Assembly: GCA_035266845.1 (NCBI GenBank)
Contig: DATFMP010000097.1
Span: 85,313-149,312 of the forward strand
Length of the DNA: 64,000 bases
DNA from: DATFMP01 sp035266845
GTDB lineage: Bacteria; SAR324; JACQKK01
Direction of reading: 5' to 3'
This document shows, one piece after another, positions 26,954-36,520 of the stretch. The notes under the pieces are model-generated. The model was not told the DNA's origin, did not search any database, and saw only the letters and a list, made by a program, of their open reading frames with translations. The position numbers and the translations under genes were made by a program. Positions within the stretch are counted from its first letter, which is position 1, and each line of letters opens with the position of its first letter.

Positions 26954-28429
26954 CTACACTCCGGTCAGCCGCTTCAACTCGTCGCGCCAGCGGCGGTAGC
27001 GCTCGCGCAGAGCCGGCGCGCCACGCGGAGTGAAGACGTCCTCGTGGCTGTCGCCGGCCCAGGTGGCGGGACGCCCCGCAGCCAAGTAGGCGATGCCCCG
27101 CGCGGTGCCTTCCGGGTCGTCGCGGCGGTGTACGGGCACGCCCGTGAGCTCCGCAATGCGCTGGCAGAGCCCGTCCAGCCGCGAGACACCCCCGCTGATG
27201 CGCACCCGCGCCGCGGGTGGCACGTGCCGCGCCAACTCGTCCATGTTGGCCTGCAGCAGGAAGGCGATGCTCTCCACCACGGCCACGGCCCGCTGCCAGG
27301 GCTCGCCCTCGCCCAGGAAGCGCGAAACGAAGTCCGCCTGCCAGAAGGGCGCGCCCAGCCCGGAGATGCCGTTGAGGAACAGCGGCGGGTCGGCGTCCTC
27401 GCGGGCCAGCCACTCGGGCAGGCGCGCCAGCAGATCGGGCAGCCCCAGCTCGCCGGTGGCCCACTCCAGCGCGCTGGCGCAGCCGTTCACTGTGCCCTCC
27501 AGCGTGTAGACCCGCGTGGGGCCGTCCTGCAGGGCGATGCCCGTCAGCAGGCGTGGCGCATAGCCCGGATAAGCATCCACGGCGCGCTGCGCGAAGGCGC
27601 CCGTGCCCGCGTTCACGTACGTGGTGTCCGGCTCCGACCAGCCGAAGGCGAACAGCGCCGCGGTCTGGTCGCCGTTCACCGCCCGCAGCGGTATGGCCTG
27701 CCCAGCCACCTCGAACGTGCCGTAGGGGTGGCAGGTGGGCACGCACGCGGGCAGGTGGCCCGCCGGCAGCCCGAACAGCGCCAGCAGTTCCGGGTCCCAG
27801 TCGCCCGTGTGCAGGTTCCAGAGCTGCGTGCGCGCGGCGCACTGCGGATCGGCCAGCAGCGGGCGCTCGCGCAGCATGCGGAACGTGAGGAAGCTCGTCA
27901 TGGGGCCCCAGGCCAGCCGCCCCGCGGCCAGGGCCTCGCGCACAGCCGGGAGGTTGTCCAGGCTCCAGCGCAGCTTGCTGGCCCCGTAGTGCGGCGAGAG
28001 GAACAGCCCGCTGGCGCGGTGCACGCCCTCGGCCTGTCCCTGGAACTGCCGCAGCCATGCGTGCGCGCGCCGGTCCTGCCAGGAGTATATGGGTGAGAGC
28101 GGCGCGCCCGAGACGCGATCCCAGCACATGGCGTTGGAGCGCTGGCTGGCCAGCCCCGCCGCCGCCACGTCCGCCGCGCGTGGCCCCAGCGCCGCCAGAG
28201 CCTGCTCTGCAGCGGCGAACACGGAGGCCACCACCTCCTCGCCGTCCTGCTCCGCCCAATCCGGTTGCGGCCGCGTGAGCCCGATCTCCCGCACACCCTC
28301 CGCCAGCAGCGCGCCCTGGCCATCGAACACCAGCGCCCGGCTGGCGTGCGTGCCCTGGTCAATGGCCAGAACCAGTGGCGCGGAAGGTCCCTTGCGGGCG
28401 TCGCTGCGAGTGGCTAGGGTGCGGGACAT
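26954..28429 (-). CDS. glpK: Glycerol kinase-like FGGY-family kinase
   Basis: About 491 residues (E. coli GlpK 502). FGGY hallmarks: DQGTHASRALVFD at the N-terminus, YSWQDRR near the sugar site, NGDQTAALFAFG in the middle, and ISGGVSRLDGLCQRIAELTGVPV near the C-terminus. It phosphorylates glycerol to glycerol-3-phosphate. ATG 28429 (MSRTLATRS) is preferred over a start 13 codons upstream. Adjacent ugp genes and the glpA-like set downstream support the glycerol assignment, though sequence departures from GlpK (THASRA for the usual TTSSRA) leave room for another polyol. Confidence 0.8.
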   Translation of the reverse strand: MSRTLATRSDARKGPSAPLVLAIDQGTHASRALVFDGQGALLAEGVREIGLTRPQPDWAEQDGEEVVASVFAAAEQALAALGPRAADVAAAGLASQRSNAMCWDRVSGAPLSPIYSWQDRRAHAWLRQFQGQAEGVHRASGLFLSPHYGASKLRWSLDNLPAVREALAAGRLAWGPMTSFLTFRMLRERPLLADPQCAARTQLWNLHTGDWDPELLALFGLPAGHLPACVPTCHPYGTFEVAGQAIPLRAVNGDQTAALFAFGWSEPDTTYVNAGTGAFAQRAVDAYPGYAPRLLTGIALQDGPTRVYTLEGTVNGCASALEWATGELGLPDLLARLPEWLAREDADPPLFLNGISGLGAPFWQADFVSRFLGEGEPWQRAVAVVESIAFLLQANMDELARHVPPAARVRISGGVSRLDGLCQRIAELTGVPVHRRDDPEGTARGIAYLAAGRPATWAGDSHEDVFTPRGAPALRERYRRWRDELKRLTGV

Positions 28430-28528
28430 GGCGGCGGGTCGCGTTGGGGCGCCGGGGGTGCGGAGCACCTACGGTGAAGGCGGTTCCATTTAAGTCGGAA
28501 TCGCAGCGGAACGCCAGCCCGGCACGGC

Positions 28529-28570
28529 TTGACCTGCATCAATGCGGGGAGGGGGGCTACACAATAGATT
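28529..28570 (+). promoter_or_regulatory. FNR-type box and -10 upstream of phnD
   Basis: TTGAC-CTGC-ATCAA (28529-28542) is a near-perfect CRP/FNR-class palindrome. TAGATT at 28565-28570 is centred about 32 bp beyond it, the class II spacing. phnD starts at 28760. The remainder of the 330-bp gap between glpK and phnD contains no gene I can support; one half-site of the CGGAATGAC repeat is seen near 28610. Confidence 0.65.
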
Positions 28571-28759
28571 AACAGAGGAATTGATGCATCCGGCGAACCC
28601 GCGCGCGACGCGGAATGACGGATGACCCCGGGTGCGGCACAGCGGAGTGTCGGCCATTGCCCGGGGTCAACTCCGTGCGCCGGTATGGCACAAGGGTTGT
28701 CGGTGGCCCGCACCGGGTGTTCCGGAGGCGGGCGGCATTCATCGCAAAAAGGAGGAACC

Positions 28760-29767
28760 ATGTCGCGCACATCTCAGGCGCAGTTGTGGCTGCATCGCTC
28801 GCTGCTGATCGCGCTGTTCGCTTTGCTGGGCCTCGGGCTGTGGGCCGTGCGGGCCCAGGCCGCGAACGATTGCGCCCACCGGGGCGACCTGGACGTAATG
28901 TTCTGCGACGACGACGAGAACCTCGTCGCCGACCTGCCGGCCGACCACAGCAAGTGGCAGAACCCGGACGTGCTGTTCTTCTCCTACACGCCGGTCGAAG
29001 ACCCAGCGATCTACGTCAACATGTTCAAGCCTTTCCTGCAGCACCTGGAGAAGGTGACTGGCAAGCGCGTGCGCTACTTCACCGCGCAAAGCTATGCTGC
29101 GCAGATCGAGGCCATGCGCTCCGGCCGCCTGCACATCGCGGGCATCTCCACCGGCCCCACGGCCTTCGCCGTGAACCTGGCGGGCTACGTGCCCTTCGCC
29201 CTGATGGGCACGGAGAAGGGGCAGTTCGGTTACAAGCTGCAAGTGATCGTTCCGGCGGACAGCAAGATCCAGAAACTGCAGGACCTGAAGGGGCACACGG
29301 TGGCGCACACCGAGGAGTCCTCCAACTCCGGCAACCAGGCGCCCCGCGCGCTGTTCCCGGCCCACGGCATTACACCGGGCCAGGATTACAAGATCGTCTA
29401 TTCCGGCGGCCATGACCGCAGCGTGCTGGGCGTGGCCCATGGGGACTACGAAGCAGCCACTATCGCCTCGGAGGTGATGGAGCGCATGTTCGACCGCAAC
29501 GTCGTCAAGCGCAGCGCCATCCGCGTGATCTGGGAGAGCGACCCCTTCCCGACGACGTCCTTCGGCGAGGTGTACAACCTGGATCCGACGCTGGCCCTGA
29601 AGATCCGCAAGGCGTTCTTCACCTATCAGTTCAAGGGCACAGCGCTGGGCAAGGAATTCACCGCCGTGGATCGCTTCATCCCCATCACCTACAAGCAGCA
29701 TTGGGCGGTGATCCGGCAGATCCAGAAGCACAACGGCATCAAGTACACGCGCGAAGGCGTGAAGTAG
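28760..29767 (+). CDS. phnD: Phosphonate/phosphate-ester ABC transporter substrate-binding protein (PhnD family)
   Basis: 335 residues. The signal peptide ends in VRAQA (about residue 33). PhnD hallmarks: FSYTPVEDPAIYVNMFKPFL, ITGxxVxYFTAQSYAAQIEAM-like block, RLHIAGISTGPTAFAVN and HTEESSNSGNQAPRALF. It binds phosphonates or phosphite/phosphate esters in the periplasm. Start ATG 28760 has an ideal AGGAGG. First gene of a phnD-C-E-E operon. No C-P lyase genes are in the window, so the ligand is open. Confidence 0.9.
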   Translation: MSRTSQAQLWLHRSLLIALFALLGLGLWAVRAQAANDCAHRGDLDVMFCDDDENLVADLPADHSKWQNPDVLFFSYTPVEDPAIYVNMFKPFLQHLEKVTGKRVRYFTAQSYAAQIEAMRSGRLHIAGISTGPTAFAVNLAGYVPFALMGTEKGQFGYKLQVIVPADSKIQKLQDLKGHTVAHTEESSNSGNQAPRALFPAHGITPGQDYKIVYSGGHDRSVLGVAHGDYEAATIASEVMERMFDRNVVKRSAIRVIWESDPFPTTSFGEVYNLDPTLALKIRKAFFTYQFKGTALGKEFTAVDRFIPITYKQHWAVIRQIQKHNGIKYTREGVK

Positions 29768-29775
29768 GCCCGCCC

Positions 29776-30612
29776 ATGCTCCGCGTCGAAAATCTGGTGA
29801 AGGTCTACCCCTCGGGCAAGACCGCCTTGCACGGCTGCACCCTGCGTCTGGATGGCAGCGACGTGCTCTTCGTCATCGGGCCTTCCGGCTCCGGAAAGAG
29901 CACCTTCATCCGCTGCATCAACCGCCTCGTGGAGCCGACCGAGGGGCAGGTGTTCCTGGACGGCGTGGAGCTGACCGGCCTCAAGCGGGCCGGTCTGCGC
30001 CGGCAGCGCCGCTTCATGGGCATGATCTTCCAGGAGTACAACCTGGTCGAGCGCCTGACGGTAATGGAGAACGTGCTGTCCGGCCGGCTGGGCTACGTCT
30101 CGTTCACACAGGCGATCCTGCGCCGCTTCCCCCAGCGCGATATCGACGACGCGTTCCAGTTGCTCGATCGCGTGGGGCTGACGGGCTACGAGAACCACCG
30201 GGCCGATGCCCTCTCCGGCGGCCAGCGCCAACGGGTGGGCATCGCCCGCGCCCTCATCCAGCATCCCAAGATCCTGCTGGTGGATGAGCCTACCAGCAGT
30301 CTCGACCCCAAGACCTCGCGCAGCATCATGCGGCTCATCGCCGAGCTGAGCAAGGAACACCAACTGCCCGCCATCATCAACATCCACGACGTGAGCCTGG
30401 CGCAAGCCTTCGCGGACCGCATCGTGGGCTTGGCGGACGGCCGGATCGTCTTCGACGGCGACCCGGACAAAGTCAATGCGGCCACCCTTAGCGCCATCTA
30501 TGGCGAGGAGGACTGGTCGAAGACCATCGCCCACGCGGACGAGGACAACGGCAACAACAACGACAACGAAGCCGCGACCGCTCCCGCCGATGCGGCCGGA
30601 GTCGCCGGATGA
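29776..30612 (+). CDS. phnC: Phosphonate ABC transporter ATP-binding protein (PhnC)
   Basis: 278 residues: Walker A GPSGSGKST (35-43), Q-loop MIFQEYNLVERLTVMENVL, signature ALSGGQRQRVGIARAL, Walker B ILLVDEPTSSLDP and switch His in NIHDVSLA. The Q-loop and SGRLGYVSF stretch are typical of PhnC. The C-terminus carries an unusual Asn/Asp-rich tail (EDNGNNNDNE, about 257-266). It begins 8 bp after phnD and overlaps phnE by 4 bp. Confidence 0.92.
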   Translation: MLRVENLVKVYPSGKTALHGCTLRLDGSDVLFVIGPSGSGKSTFIRCINRLVEPTEGQVFLDGVELTGLKRAGLRRQRRFMGMIFQEYNLVERLTVMENVLSGRLGYVSFTQAILRRFPQRDIDDAFQLLDRVGLTGYENHRADALSGGQRQRVGIARALIQHPKILLVDEPTSSLDPKTSRSIMRLIAELSKEHQLPAIINIHDVSLAQAFADRIVGLADGRIVFDGDPDKVNAATLSAIYGEEDWSKTIAHADEDNGNNNDNEAATAPADAAGVAG

Positions 30613-31448
30613 GTGCCGCGCCTCCCCCCGCGCCCCTGCCCGTGCCTCTCGGCACTCCCGCTACGGGTCGCACTTGGCGCAAACCCGGCTTCGTGGAGAA
30701 CGCCTGGCTGCGCTGGGGCATCCTGCTGGTGCTGGCCGCCTACCTGATCTATGCCAGCGCGGCGGTGGACCTGAACGTGGCGCGCATGCTGCGGGGTCTG
30801 CCGCGCGCCCGGGACTTCCTGCTGCAGATGTTCCCGCCGGACTTCTCCCGGTGGGACCTGCTGTATACCGGCGTGCTGGAGAGCCTGCAGATGGCAGTGT
30901 TCTCCACCGCCATCGGCAGCGTGTTGAGCATCCCCATCGCCATCGGCGCGGCCACCAACGTGGCCCCGCGGCCGATCTACCTGCTTTGCCGGGGCTGGAT
31001 CTCCATCTCGCGAACGTTTCCCGAGGTCATCATCGCCATCTTCTTCGTGAAGGCCTTCGGGTTCGGCCCCTTCTCCGGCGTGCTCACGCTGATCGTGGCT
31101 TCCACCGGCTTCGTGGGCAAGATGCTGGCGGAGGACATCGAGGACATCGACAACGGGCAGGTGGAGGCCATTGAGGCCACCGGTGCCGGCTGGAGCAAGA
31201 TGCTGCTCTACGCGGTGTTCCCGCAGGTGATGCCGCGGCTGGTGGGGCTGGTGGTGTATCGGTTGGATATCAACCTGCGCGAATCCACCATCATCGGCAT
31301 CGTGGGCGCGGGCGGCATCGGCGGCGCCCTGTTCAACTCGTTCCTGCGCTACGAGTACGACTTCTCCCTGGCCATCTTGCTGGTCATCATCGCCCTGGTG
31401 CTGGTGGCGGAATGGGCCAGCGGCGTGATCCGCGAGCGCATCACATGA
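30609..31448 (+). CDS. phnE: Phosphonate ABC transporter permease PhnE (first copy)
   Basis: 279 residues. PhnE motifs: RMLRGLPRARDFLLQMFPPDFS, ISRTFPEVIIAIFFVKAFGFGPF and the EAA-like loop GQVEAIEATGAGWSKMLLYAVFPQVMP, then YRLDINLRESTIIGIVGAGGIG. ATG overlaps the phnC stop (ATGA). Two different PhnE proteins follow one another, suggesting a heterodimeric channel. Confidence 0.92.
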   Translation: MSAAPPPAPLPVPLGTPATGRTWRKPGFVENAWLRWGILLVLAAYLIYASAAVDLNVARMLRGLPRARDFLLQMFPPDFSRWDLLYTGVLESLQMAVFSTAIGSVLSIPIAIGAATNVAPRPIYLLCRGWISISRTFPEVIIAIFFVKAFGFGPFSGVLTLIVASTGFVGKMLAEDIEDIDNGQVEAIEATGAGWSKMLLYAVFPQVMPRLVGLVVYRLDINLRESTIIGIVGAGGIGGALFNSFLRYEYDFSLAILLVIIALVLVAEWASGVIRERIT

Positions 31449-32242
31449 ACGCCGCCCCCCACCACGACTGGCGCCGCCACACGCGCAAGCAGACCCTACG
31501 GCGCTTCGCTATCGAGCTGGCCATCGCCATGGCCGTGGTCTGGGCGGCCACGGGGCTGGACATCTACTGGCCCTTCCTCTGGGACGCCCCACCCACCGTG
31601 TTGGATCTGGCGCGGCGCATGCTACCGCCCGACTGGTCGTTCTTCGACAACATTGTGCCGCCCATGATCGAGACGGTGAACATCGCCACGCTGGGCACGA
31701 TCCTGGCGGTGTTCATGGCCTTCCCGGTCGCCGTCATCTCCGCGCGCAACACCACACCCAATGCCGCGACCTACTGGCTGGGGCGCCTTATCGTGGTCAG
31801 CTCGCGCTCGGTGAACGAGCTTGTGTGGGGCCTCATCATGGTCGTGTTCTTCGGCCCCGGCGCCCTGGCCGGCGTTGCGGCCATCGCCCTGCGCTCGGTG
31901 GGCTTCACGGCCAAGCTGCTCGCCGAGGCCATCGAGGAGATCGACCGCGGGCAGGTGGAGGCCATCGAGGCCTCTGGCGCCAGCCGCCCGCTGGTGTTCC
32001 TCTACGGCATCGTCCCGCAGATCATGCCCGCCTTCTGGGGAGTCACCGTGTTCCGGTGGGACATTAACATCCGGCAGTCTTCCGTGATCGGTCTGGTGGG
32101 TGCCGGAGGCATCGGCATCGTCCTCAACAGCGCCATGAACCTGTTCCGGTGGGATCAGGTCACCGTCATCCTCATCGCTATCTTCGCCGTCGTGCTGGTC
32201 AGCGAAACTGTCTCCGCCGCCCTGCGCGCCAAGTACACCTAG
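31445..32242 (+). CDS. phnE: Phosphonate ABC transporter permease PhnE (second copy)
   Basis: 265 residues, paralogous to the preceding permease: MLPPDWSFFDNIVPPMIETV, SSRSVNELVWGLIMVVFFGPG, GQVEAIEASGASRPLVFLYG, then FRWDINIRQSSVIGLVGAGGIG. Translation is coupled by the ATGA overlap at 31445-31448. It ends the phn operon. Confidence 0.92.
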   Translation: MNAAPHHDWRRHTRKQTLRRFAIELAIAMAVVWAATGLDIYWPFLWDAPPTVLDLARRMLPPDWSFFDNIVPPMIETVNIATLGTILAVFMAFPVAVISARNTTPNAATYWLGRLIVVSSRSVNELVWGLIMVVFFGPGALAGVAAIALRSVGFTAKLLAEAIEEIDRGQVEAIEASGASRPLVFLYGIVPQIMPAFWGVTVFRWDINIRQSSVIGLVGAGGIGIVLNSAMNLFRWDQVTVILIAIFAVVLVSETVSAALRAKYT

Positions 32243-32597
32243 GAGCGACCGCAGGTACGGGCCACGGTGCCGCGGCTCCAGGATGCCTACTGCGCGGGAG
32301 CCTCAGGAGCGCGCCGTGCACCGCGCCGGCTTGGCCGCCAAGGGCCAATCCGATGCACTTGTGCGCGGAGTGCCTGTGGAAAAAGGTTGGATACGCAACC
32401 CAGGGGGGTGGTACCGTGAGCACATGGGCTGATCCAGCCCTCCCTGGAACACAATCCGGGGTACGGAGGATGGGGGAATTCCGCAGTGCCCGCGTCCCTT
32501 TCGGCTTCCCGGCCCATTTGGACGCCAGCAGGGCGCCAACCGCATGTCGGCCCGTGAACCGGGTTTCCGACAAGGTTAGAGGGGATCACAGGTACAC
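32243..32597. other. 355-bp gap upstream of the desaturase gene, no gene recognised
   Basis: Several open frames cross it on both strands but none has a convincing start site or recognisable product. The sequence is less G+C-extreme than the flanks (GTGGAAAAAGGTTGGATACG around 32376). It likely carries the desaturase promoter and the end of the phn transcript. No FNR-type palindrome seen. Confidence 0.35.
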
Positions 32598-33743
32598 ATG
32601 GCAATTGAAACCGGACGGCCGCAGTCCGACGCAGCGCTCCAGCTGCCCGCCGACGCGGGGGATTCCGCCCCACGATTGATCTTCGCGGGCGGCAACGAAT
32701 TCCAGACCGCATTACGCCAGCGCATCGACTTGTTCTTCCGACAGACCGGCCGCAGGCGCCGCGACAGCGTCCAGATGTACGTCAAGGCCGCCGCCATCGT
32801 GGCCACGTTCGTCGCCTCCTACGTGTTGCTGGTGTTCGTGGCCAGTGCATGGTGGCAGGCCGTCCCTCTGGCGGCATTGCTGGGCCTGTCCATCGCCGGC
32901 ATCGGATTCAACCTGATGCACGACGGCGGGCACGAGGCCTTCTCGCGCTTCCGCCCCATCAACCGGCTGATGGCCCGTTCGCTGGACGTGGTCGGGGGCA
33001 GTTCCTACATCTGGCACTGGAAGCACGGGATCTTTCACCACACCTACGCCAACATCACGGGGCAGGATACGGACATCGCGCTGGGCAAGCTGGCCCGCCT
33101 GACACCCCACCAGCCGCACTATGCGTACCAGCGCTGGCAGCACTGGTACATCTGGCCCCTGTACGGCGCCATGGCGATCAAGTGGCACTTCTACGACGAC
33201 TTTCGCGATCTGGTCTTCGGCCGCATCGGCCCGCACCGTATCCCACGCCCCAAGCGCAAGGAACTGGTGATCCTCATCGCCGGCAAGGTGGCCTTCTTCT
33301 CCTTGGCGTTCGGGATTCCGCTGTTCTTTCATCCGTTGTGGGTAGTCGCCCTCTACTACGGATTGGTGGCGCTGGTGTTGGGGATGGTGCTCAGCATCGT
33401 CTTTCAATTGGCTCATTGCGTGGAAGAGGCAGCCTTTCCCATGCCGACCTGGGATGGCAAGCGGATGGCAGTGCCCTGGGCGGTGCACCAGGTGCAGACC
33501 ACCGTGGATTTCAGCCGGAATCGGCGTGTGCTGACGTGGCTGCTCGGCGGCCTGAACTATCAGATCGAGCACCACCTTTTCCCCCGCATCGCCCATGCCA
33601 ATTATCCCGAAATCTCCCGGCTGGTGAAGGACACCTGCCGCGAATTCGGGGTCCGCTACCAGGAGCATCCGTCGTTCTGGGCCGGCATGGCTTCGCACTA
33701 CCGCTGGATGCGCACCATGGGCGGCCCCGCCACCGCTGACTGA
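32598..33743 (+). CDS. Membrane fatty-acid (acyl-CoA) desaturase
   Basis: 381-residue di-iron desaturase. The three His boxes are present: HDGGHE (His108/His112), HGIFHH (His143, His147, His148) and QIEHH near residue 307, the last with the Gln of the front-end/linoleoyl-CoA subgroup. Two hydrophobic pairs (about 62-105 and 225-260) place it in the inner membrane. There is no fused cytochrome b5. It introduces a double bond into membrane acyl chains using oxygen. Between phosphonate and glycerol-3-phosphate genes it may belong to lipid remodelling, but it has its own 5' gap. Confidence 0.9.
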   Translation: MAIETGRPQSDAALQLPADAGDSAPRLIFAGGNEFQTALRQRIDLFFRQTGRRRRDSVQMYVKAAAIVATFVASYVLLVFVASAWWQAVPLAALLGLSIAGIGFNLMHDGGHEAFSRFRPINRLMARSLDVVGGSSYIWHWKHGIFHHTYANITGQDTDIALGKLARLTPHQPHYAYQRWQHWYIWPLYGAMAIKWHFYDDFRDLVFGRIGPHRIPRPKRKELVILIAGKVAFFSLAFGIPLFFHPLWVVALYYGLVALVLGMVLSIVFQLAHCVEEAAFPMPTWDGKRMAVPWAVHQVQTTVDFSRNRRVLTWLLGGLNYQIEHHLFPRIAHANYPEISRLVKDTCREFGVRYQEHPSFWAGMASHYRWMRTMGGPATAD

Positions 33744-33825
33744 GCGCGGGGGCCCCTGCGCCCCCGCCGCCCGCGTCCCGCCAGGCCCGACGGGCATCGA
33801 CTCGGTAAGATTCGGGTTAGGAACC

Positions 33826-33839
33826 TTGACGCGCGTCAA
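33826..33839. promoter_or_regulatory. FNR-type box upstream of the second Ugp-like operon
   Basis: TTGAC-GCGC-GTCAA, a perfect palindrome, lies 150 bp before the GTG of the ATPase gene. TAGCCT at 33862-33867 is about 32 bp from its centre and could be a -10. The other bases of this 245-bp gap hold no gene. Confidence 0.65.
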
Positions 33840-33988
33840 ACGCTGCCGCATAAGGGTGCGGTAGCCTCATATTTGGGGAATCGCGCCACCCGCATTGCGG
33901 GGGCCATCGCTGGCGGCCGGCGTCCACGGTAACGAGGGCAGCCGAGTGCGGCCAGAAAGACTGCGGCCAAGCCCTACCAAGACGCCCC

Positions 33989-35077
33989 GTGTCTCGCATC
34001 GAGCTCGAACACATCACCAAGACCTTCGGCGCTGTCACCGCAGCCGACGACGTCAGCTTCGTGGCCCCTGAGGGCAAGCTGCTGGTCCTGCTGGGCCCCT
34101 CGGGCTGCGGCAAGTCTACCGTCCTGCGCCTCATCGCGGGGCTAGAGGACGTCAGCGCCGGCACGATCCGCATCGGTGGCCGGGACGTGACGCACACGCC
34201 GCCGTCACAGCGCAAGATCTCCATGGTATTCCAGTCCTACGCGCTGTTCCCGCACCTGTCCGTTGCGGAGAACATCGTGTTCGGCCTGCGCGTGCGCAAA
34301 GTGCCGCGGTCGGAGCGCGACGCACGCCTACAGCGCACGGCCGAACTGCTGGGGCTGTCCGAGTTGCTGCACCGCAAGCCGGCGCAGCTCTCCGGCGGTC
34401 AACGGCAGCGTGTGGCACTGGGCCGGGCCATTGTGGCCGAGCTGCACGTGTGCCTGATGGATGAGCCGCTCTCCAACCTGGATGCGCAGCTCCGCCACGA
34501 GATGCGCATCGAGATCCGCAGCCTCCAGCAGCGCCTGGGCATGACGATGATCTACGTGACGCACGACCAGGTGGAAGCCATGAGCATGGCCGACCACGTG
34601 ATCCTCCTCGTGCGCGGACGCATCGAGCAGAGCGCCGCCCCGGCCGATCTGTACCGCCAACCCCTGACCGTTTTCGCGGCGCGCTTTATTGGCACGCCGC
34701 CCATGAACATCCTGGACCTCAGCCAGGGGCTGCCCGAGGCAGCGCTGGAGCAGCTCGGCGTGGACGAGCGCGCCCGCCGGGCAACGCACAAGGTGCTGGT
34801 GGGCGTGCGCCCGGAGCACATGCGGCTCGCCGACCAGAGCGCCCTGCGCGCCGAGGTGCAGGCGGTGGAATACCTGGGTGCCGACACGATCCTCACCTGC
34901 CGACTCGATGGCCAGAGCTTTGCCGTGCGCACCGAGGAGCGCGCGGTGGTATCGCCCGGCGATCGGGTGGGAGTCACCTGGGCTCCGCAGCGGGTGCACC
35001 TGTTCAATGCGGAGACCGGCTGGCGGCTGGACGTGGACGCCCGTGAACCAGCGCCCTCGGTGCGGGCGCGGGCGTGA
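33989..35077 (+). CDS. ABC transporter ATP-binding protein, UgpC/MalK type
   Basis: 362 residues starting at GTG. Walker A GPSGCGKST (36-44), Q-loop MVFQSYALFPHLSVAENI, signature LSGGQRQRVALGR, Walker B VCLMDEPLSNLDAQLR, H-loop YVTHDQVEAMSMADH, and a TOBE-like C-terminal domain. It heads a five-gene unit (ATPase, binding protein, two permeases, hydrolase). It is similar in kind to the UgpC at 22254-23354 but clearly diverged, so this is a second carbohydrate/glycerophosphate-class importer rather than a recent copy. Confidence 0.9.
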   Translation: MSRIELEHITKTFGAVTAADDVSFVAPEGKLLVLLGPSGCGKSTVLRLIAGLEDVSAGTIRIGGRDVTHTPPSQRKISMVFQSYALFPHLSVAENIVFGLRVRKVPRSERDARLQRTAELLGLSELLHRKPAQLSGGQRQRVALGRAIVAELHVCLMDEPLSNLDAQLRHEMRIEIRSLQQRLGMTMIYVTHDQVEAMSMADHVILLVRGRIEQSAAPADLYRQPLTVFAARFIGTPPMNILDLSQGLPEAALEQLGVDERARRATHKVLVGVRPEHMRLADQSALRAEVQAVEYLGADTILTCRLDGQSFAVRTEERAVVSPGDRVGVTWAPQRVHLFNAETGWRLDVDAREPAPSVRARA

Positions 35078-35205
35078 TTCCGCGTCGCCGTCCCATCTCA
35101 GGTGGCTGAGCGGCGGCGCTTCGCAGGTATGTACGTCGTCCCGGCCGCGCTGCTCGCGGGCGCCCCGCCGGGCCATGCCCATTCGTGTCGATAAGGAGAG
35201 ACGCC

Positions 35206-36504
35206 ATGTTCCGCAAGATCGGCGCAGGGATCATCACCCTGCTGTGCGGCGCGCTGCTGCTGGGCTCCGGGCTGATGAGCCGGCCGGCGCAAGCCGTCGA
35301 ACTGCAGATGTACTACCCGGTGGCCGTGGGCGGGCCGCTCACGAAGATCATGGATGGTTTGGTGGCGGACTTCGAGAAGGCCAACCCCGGCATCACCATC
35401 AAGGCCGTGTATGCAGGCAATTACACGGACACCATGACCAAGGCCATGACCGCCCTCCGTGGTGGCCAGCCGCCGCAGCTTTCCGTAATCCTTTCCGCGG
35501 ATATGTACACCCTGATCGACGAGGACGCCGTGGTGCCCTTCGACGATCTGGTGAAGACCCCGGAGGACAAGGCTTGGCTGCACAGCTTCTACCCCGGCTT
35601 CATGCTCAACAGCCGCACGGGCGGCAAGACGTGGGGCATTCCCTTCCAGCGCTCCACGATCGTCATGTATTACAACAAGGACGCATTCCGGGAGGCGGGC
35701 CTGGATCCGAACAAGCCGCCGGCCACCTGGGGTGAGTTGGTGGCCGCTGCGAAGAAGCTCACCAAGCGCGATGCGTCGGGCAAGGTGACCCAATGGGGCC
35801 TGGAAATCCCCTCCACGGGCTACCCCTATTGGATGTTCGGGGCCCTGTGCATCCAGAACGGCCAAGTGCTGATGAATAAGGACGGCAATCACACGTACTT
35901 CGATGCGCCCGCGACCATTCAGGCCCTGCAGTTCTGGTACGACCTGAGCCACAAGGACGGGGTGATGCCCAAGGGCGCGGTGGAATGGTCCACGCTGCGG
36001 CAGGACTTTCTGGAGCGCCGCACCGCCATCATGTGGCACAGCACTGGCAACCTGACGGCCGTGAAAAACAACGCCAAGTTCGACTTCGGCGTGGCCATGC
36101 TGCCGGCTCAGAAGCGCCGCGGCTCTCCCACCGGCGGCGGCAACTTCTATGTCTTCAAGCGCTCCACGCCCGCGGAGAAGGCCGCCGCGCTGAAGTTCAT
36201 CAAGTGGATGACCCAGCCTGAGCGCACGGCCGAGTGGAGCATCAAGACCGGCTATGTGGCCACTCGCCCCGATGCCTACAAGACGGCCGCCATGGAAGCC
36301 TACGCCAAGACCTTTCCGCCCGCAGTGGTCGCTCGGGACCAGCTTGAATACGCCACGGCCGAACTCTCCACCCACGAGAACGGCCGCATTTACAAGGTGC
36401 TGAACGATGCGCTGCAGGCCGCGCTGACGGATGCAAAGACGCCAGCCCGGTCGCTCAAGGATGCCCAGCGGCAAGCTGACCGCATCCTGCGCCGCTACCG
36501 CTAG
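35206..36504 (+). CDS. ABC transporter substrate-binding protein, UgpB-like (family 1)
   Basis: 432 residues. The signal peptide ends in AQA (about residue 29). The mature part resembles UgpB in style (VADFEKANPGITIKAVYAGN, AMTALRGGQPPQLSVI, IPFQRSTIVMYYNKDAFREA) but lacks the UgpB-specific ALQVxEVGTATMM and SAWxxLP blocks. Expected ligand: glycerol-3-phosphate, a glycerophosphodiester or a sugar. ATG 35206 is chosen for the AAGGAG 8 bp upstream. A G+C hairpin separates it from the permeases. Confidence 0.88.
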   Translation: MFRKIGAGIITLLCGALLLGSGLMSRPAQAVELQMYYPVAVGGPLTKIMDGLVADFEKANPGITIKAVYAGNYTDTMTKAMTALRGGQPPQLSVILSADMYTLIDEDAVVPFDDLVKTPEDKAWLHSFYPGFMLNSRTGGKTWGIPFQRSTIVMYYNKDAFREAGLDPNKPPATWGELVAAAKKLTKRDASGKVTQWGLEIPSTGYPYWMFGALCIQNGQVLMNKDGNHTYFDAPATIQALQFWYDLSHKDGVMPKGAVEWSTLRQDFLERRTAIMWHSTGNLTAVKNNAKFDFGVAMLPAQKRRGSPTGGGNFYVFKRSTPAEKAAALKFIKWMTQPERTAEWSIKTGYVATRPDAYKTAAMEAYAKTFPPAVVARDQLEYATAELSTHENGRIYKVLNDALQAALTDAKTPARSLKDAQRQADRILRRYR

Positions 36505-36520
36505 ACCCCGAAACGACTCC

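Noticed and set aside
32149..32679. Open frame bridging the phn operon and desaturase gene
   Set aside because: It overlaps both neighbours' coding sequence and has no recognisable motif.
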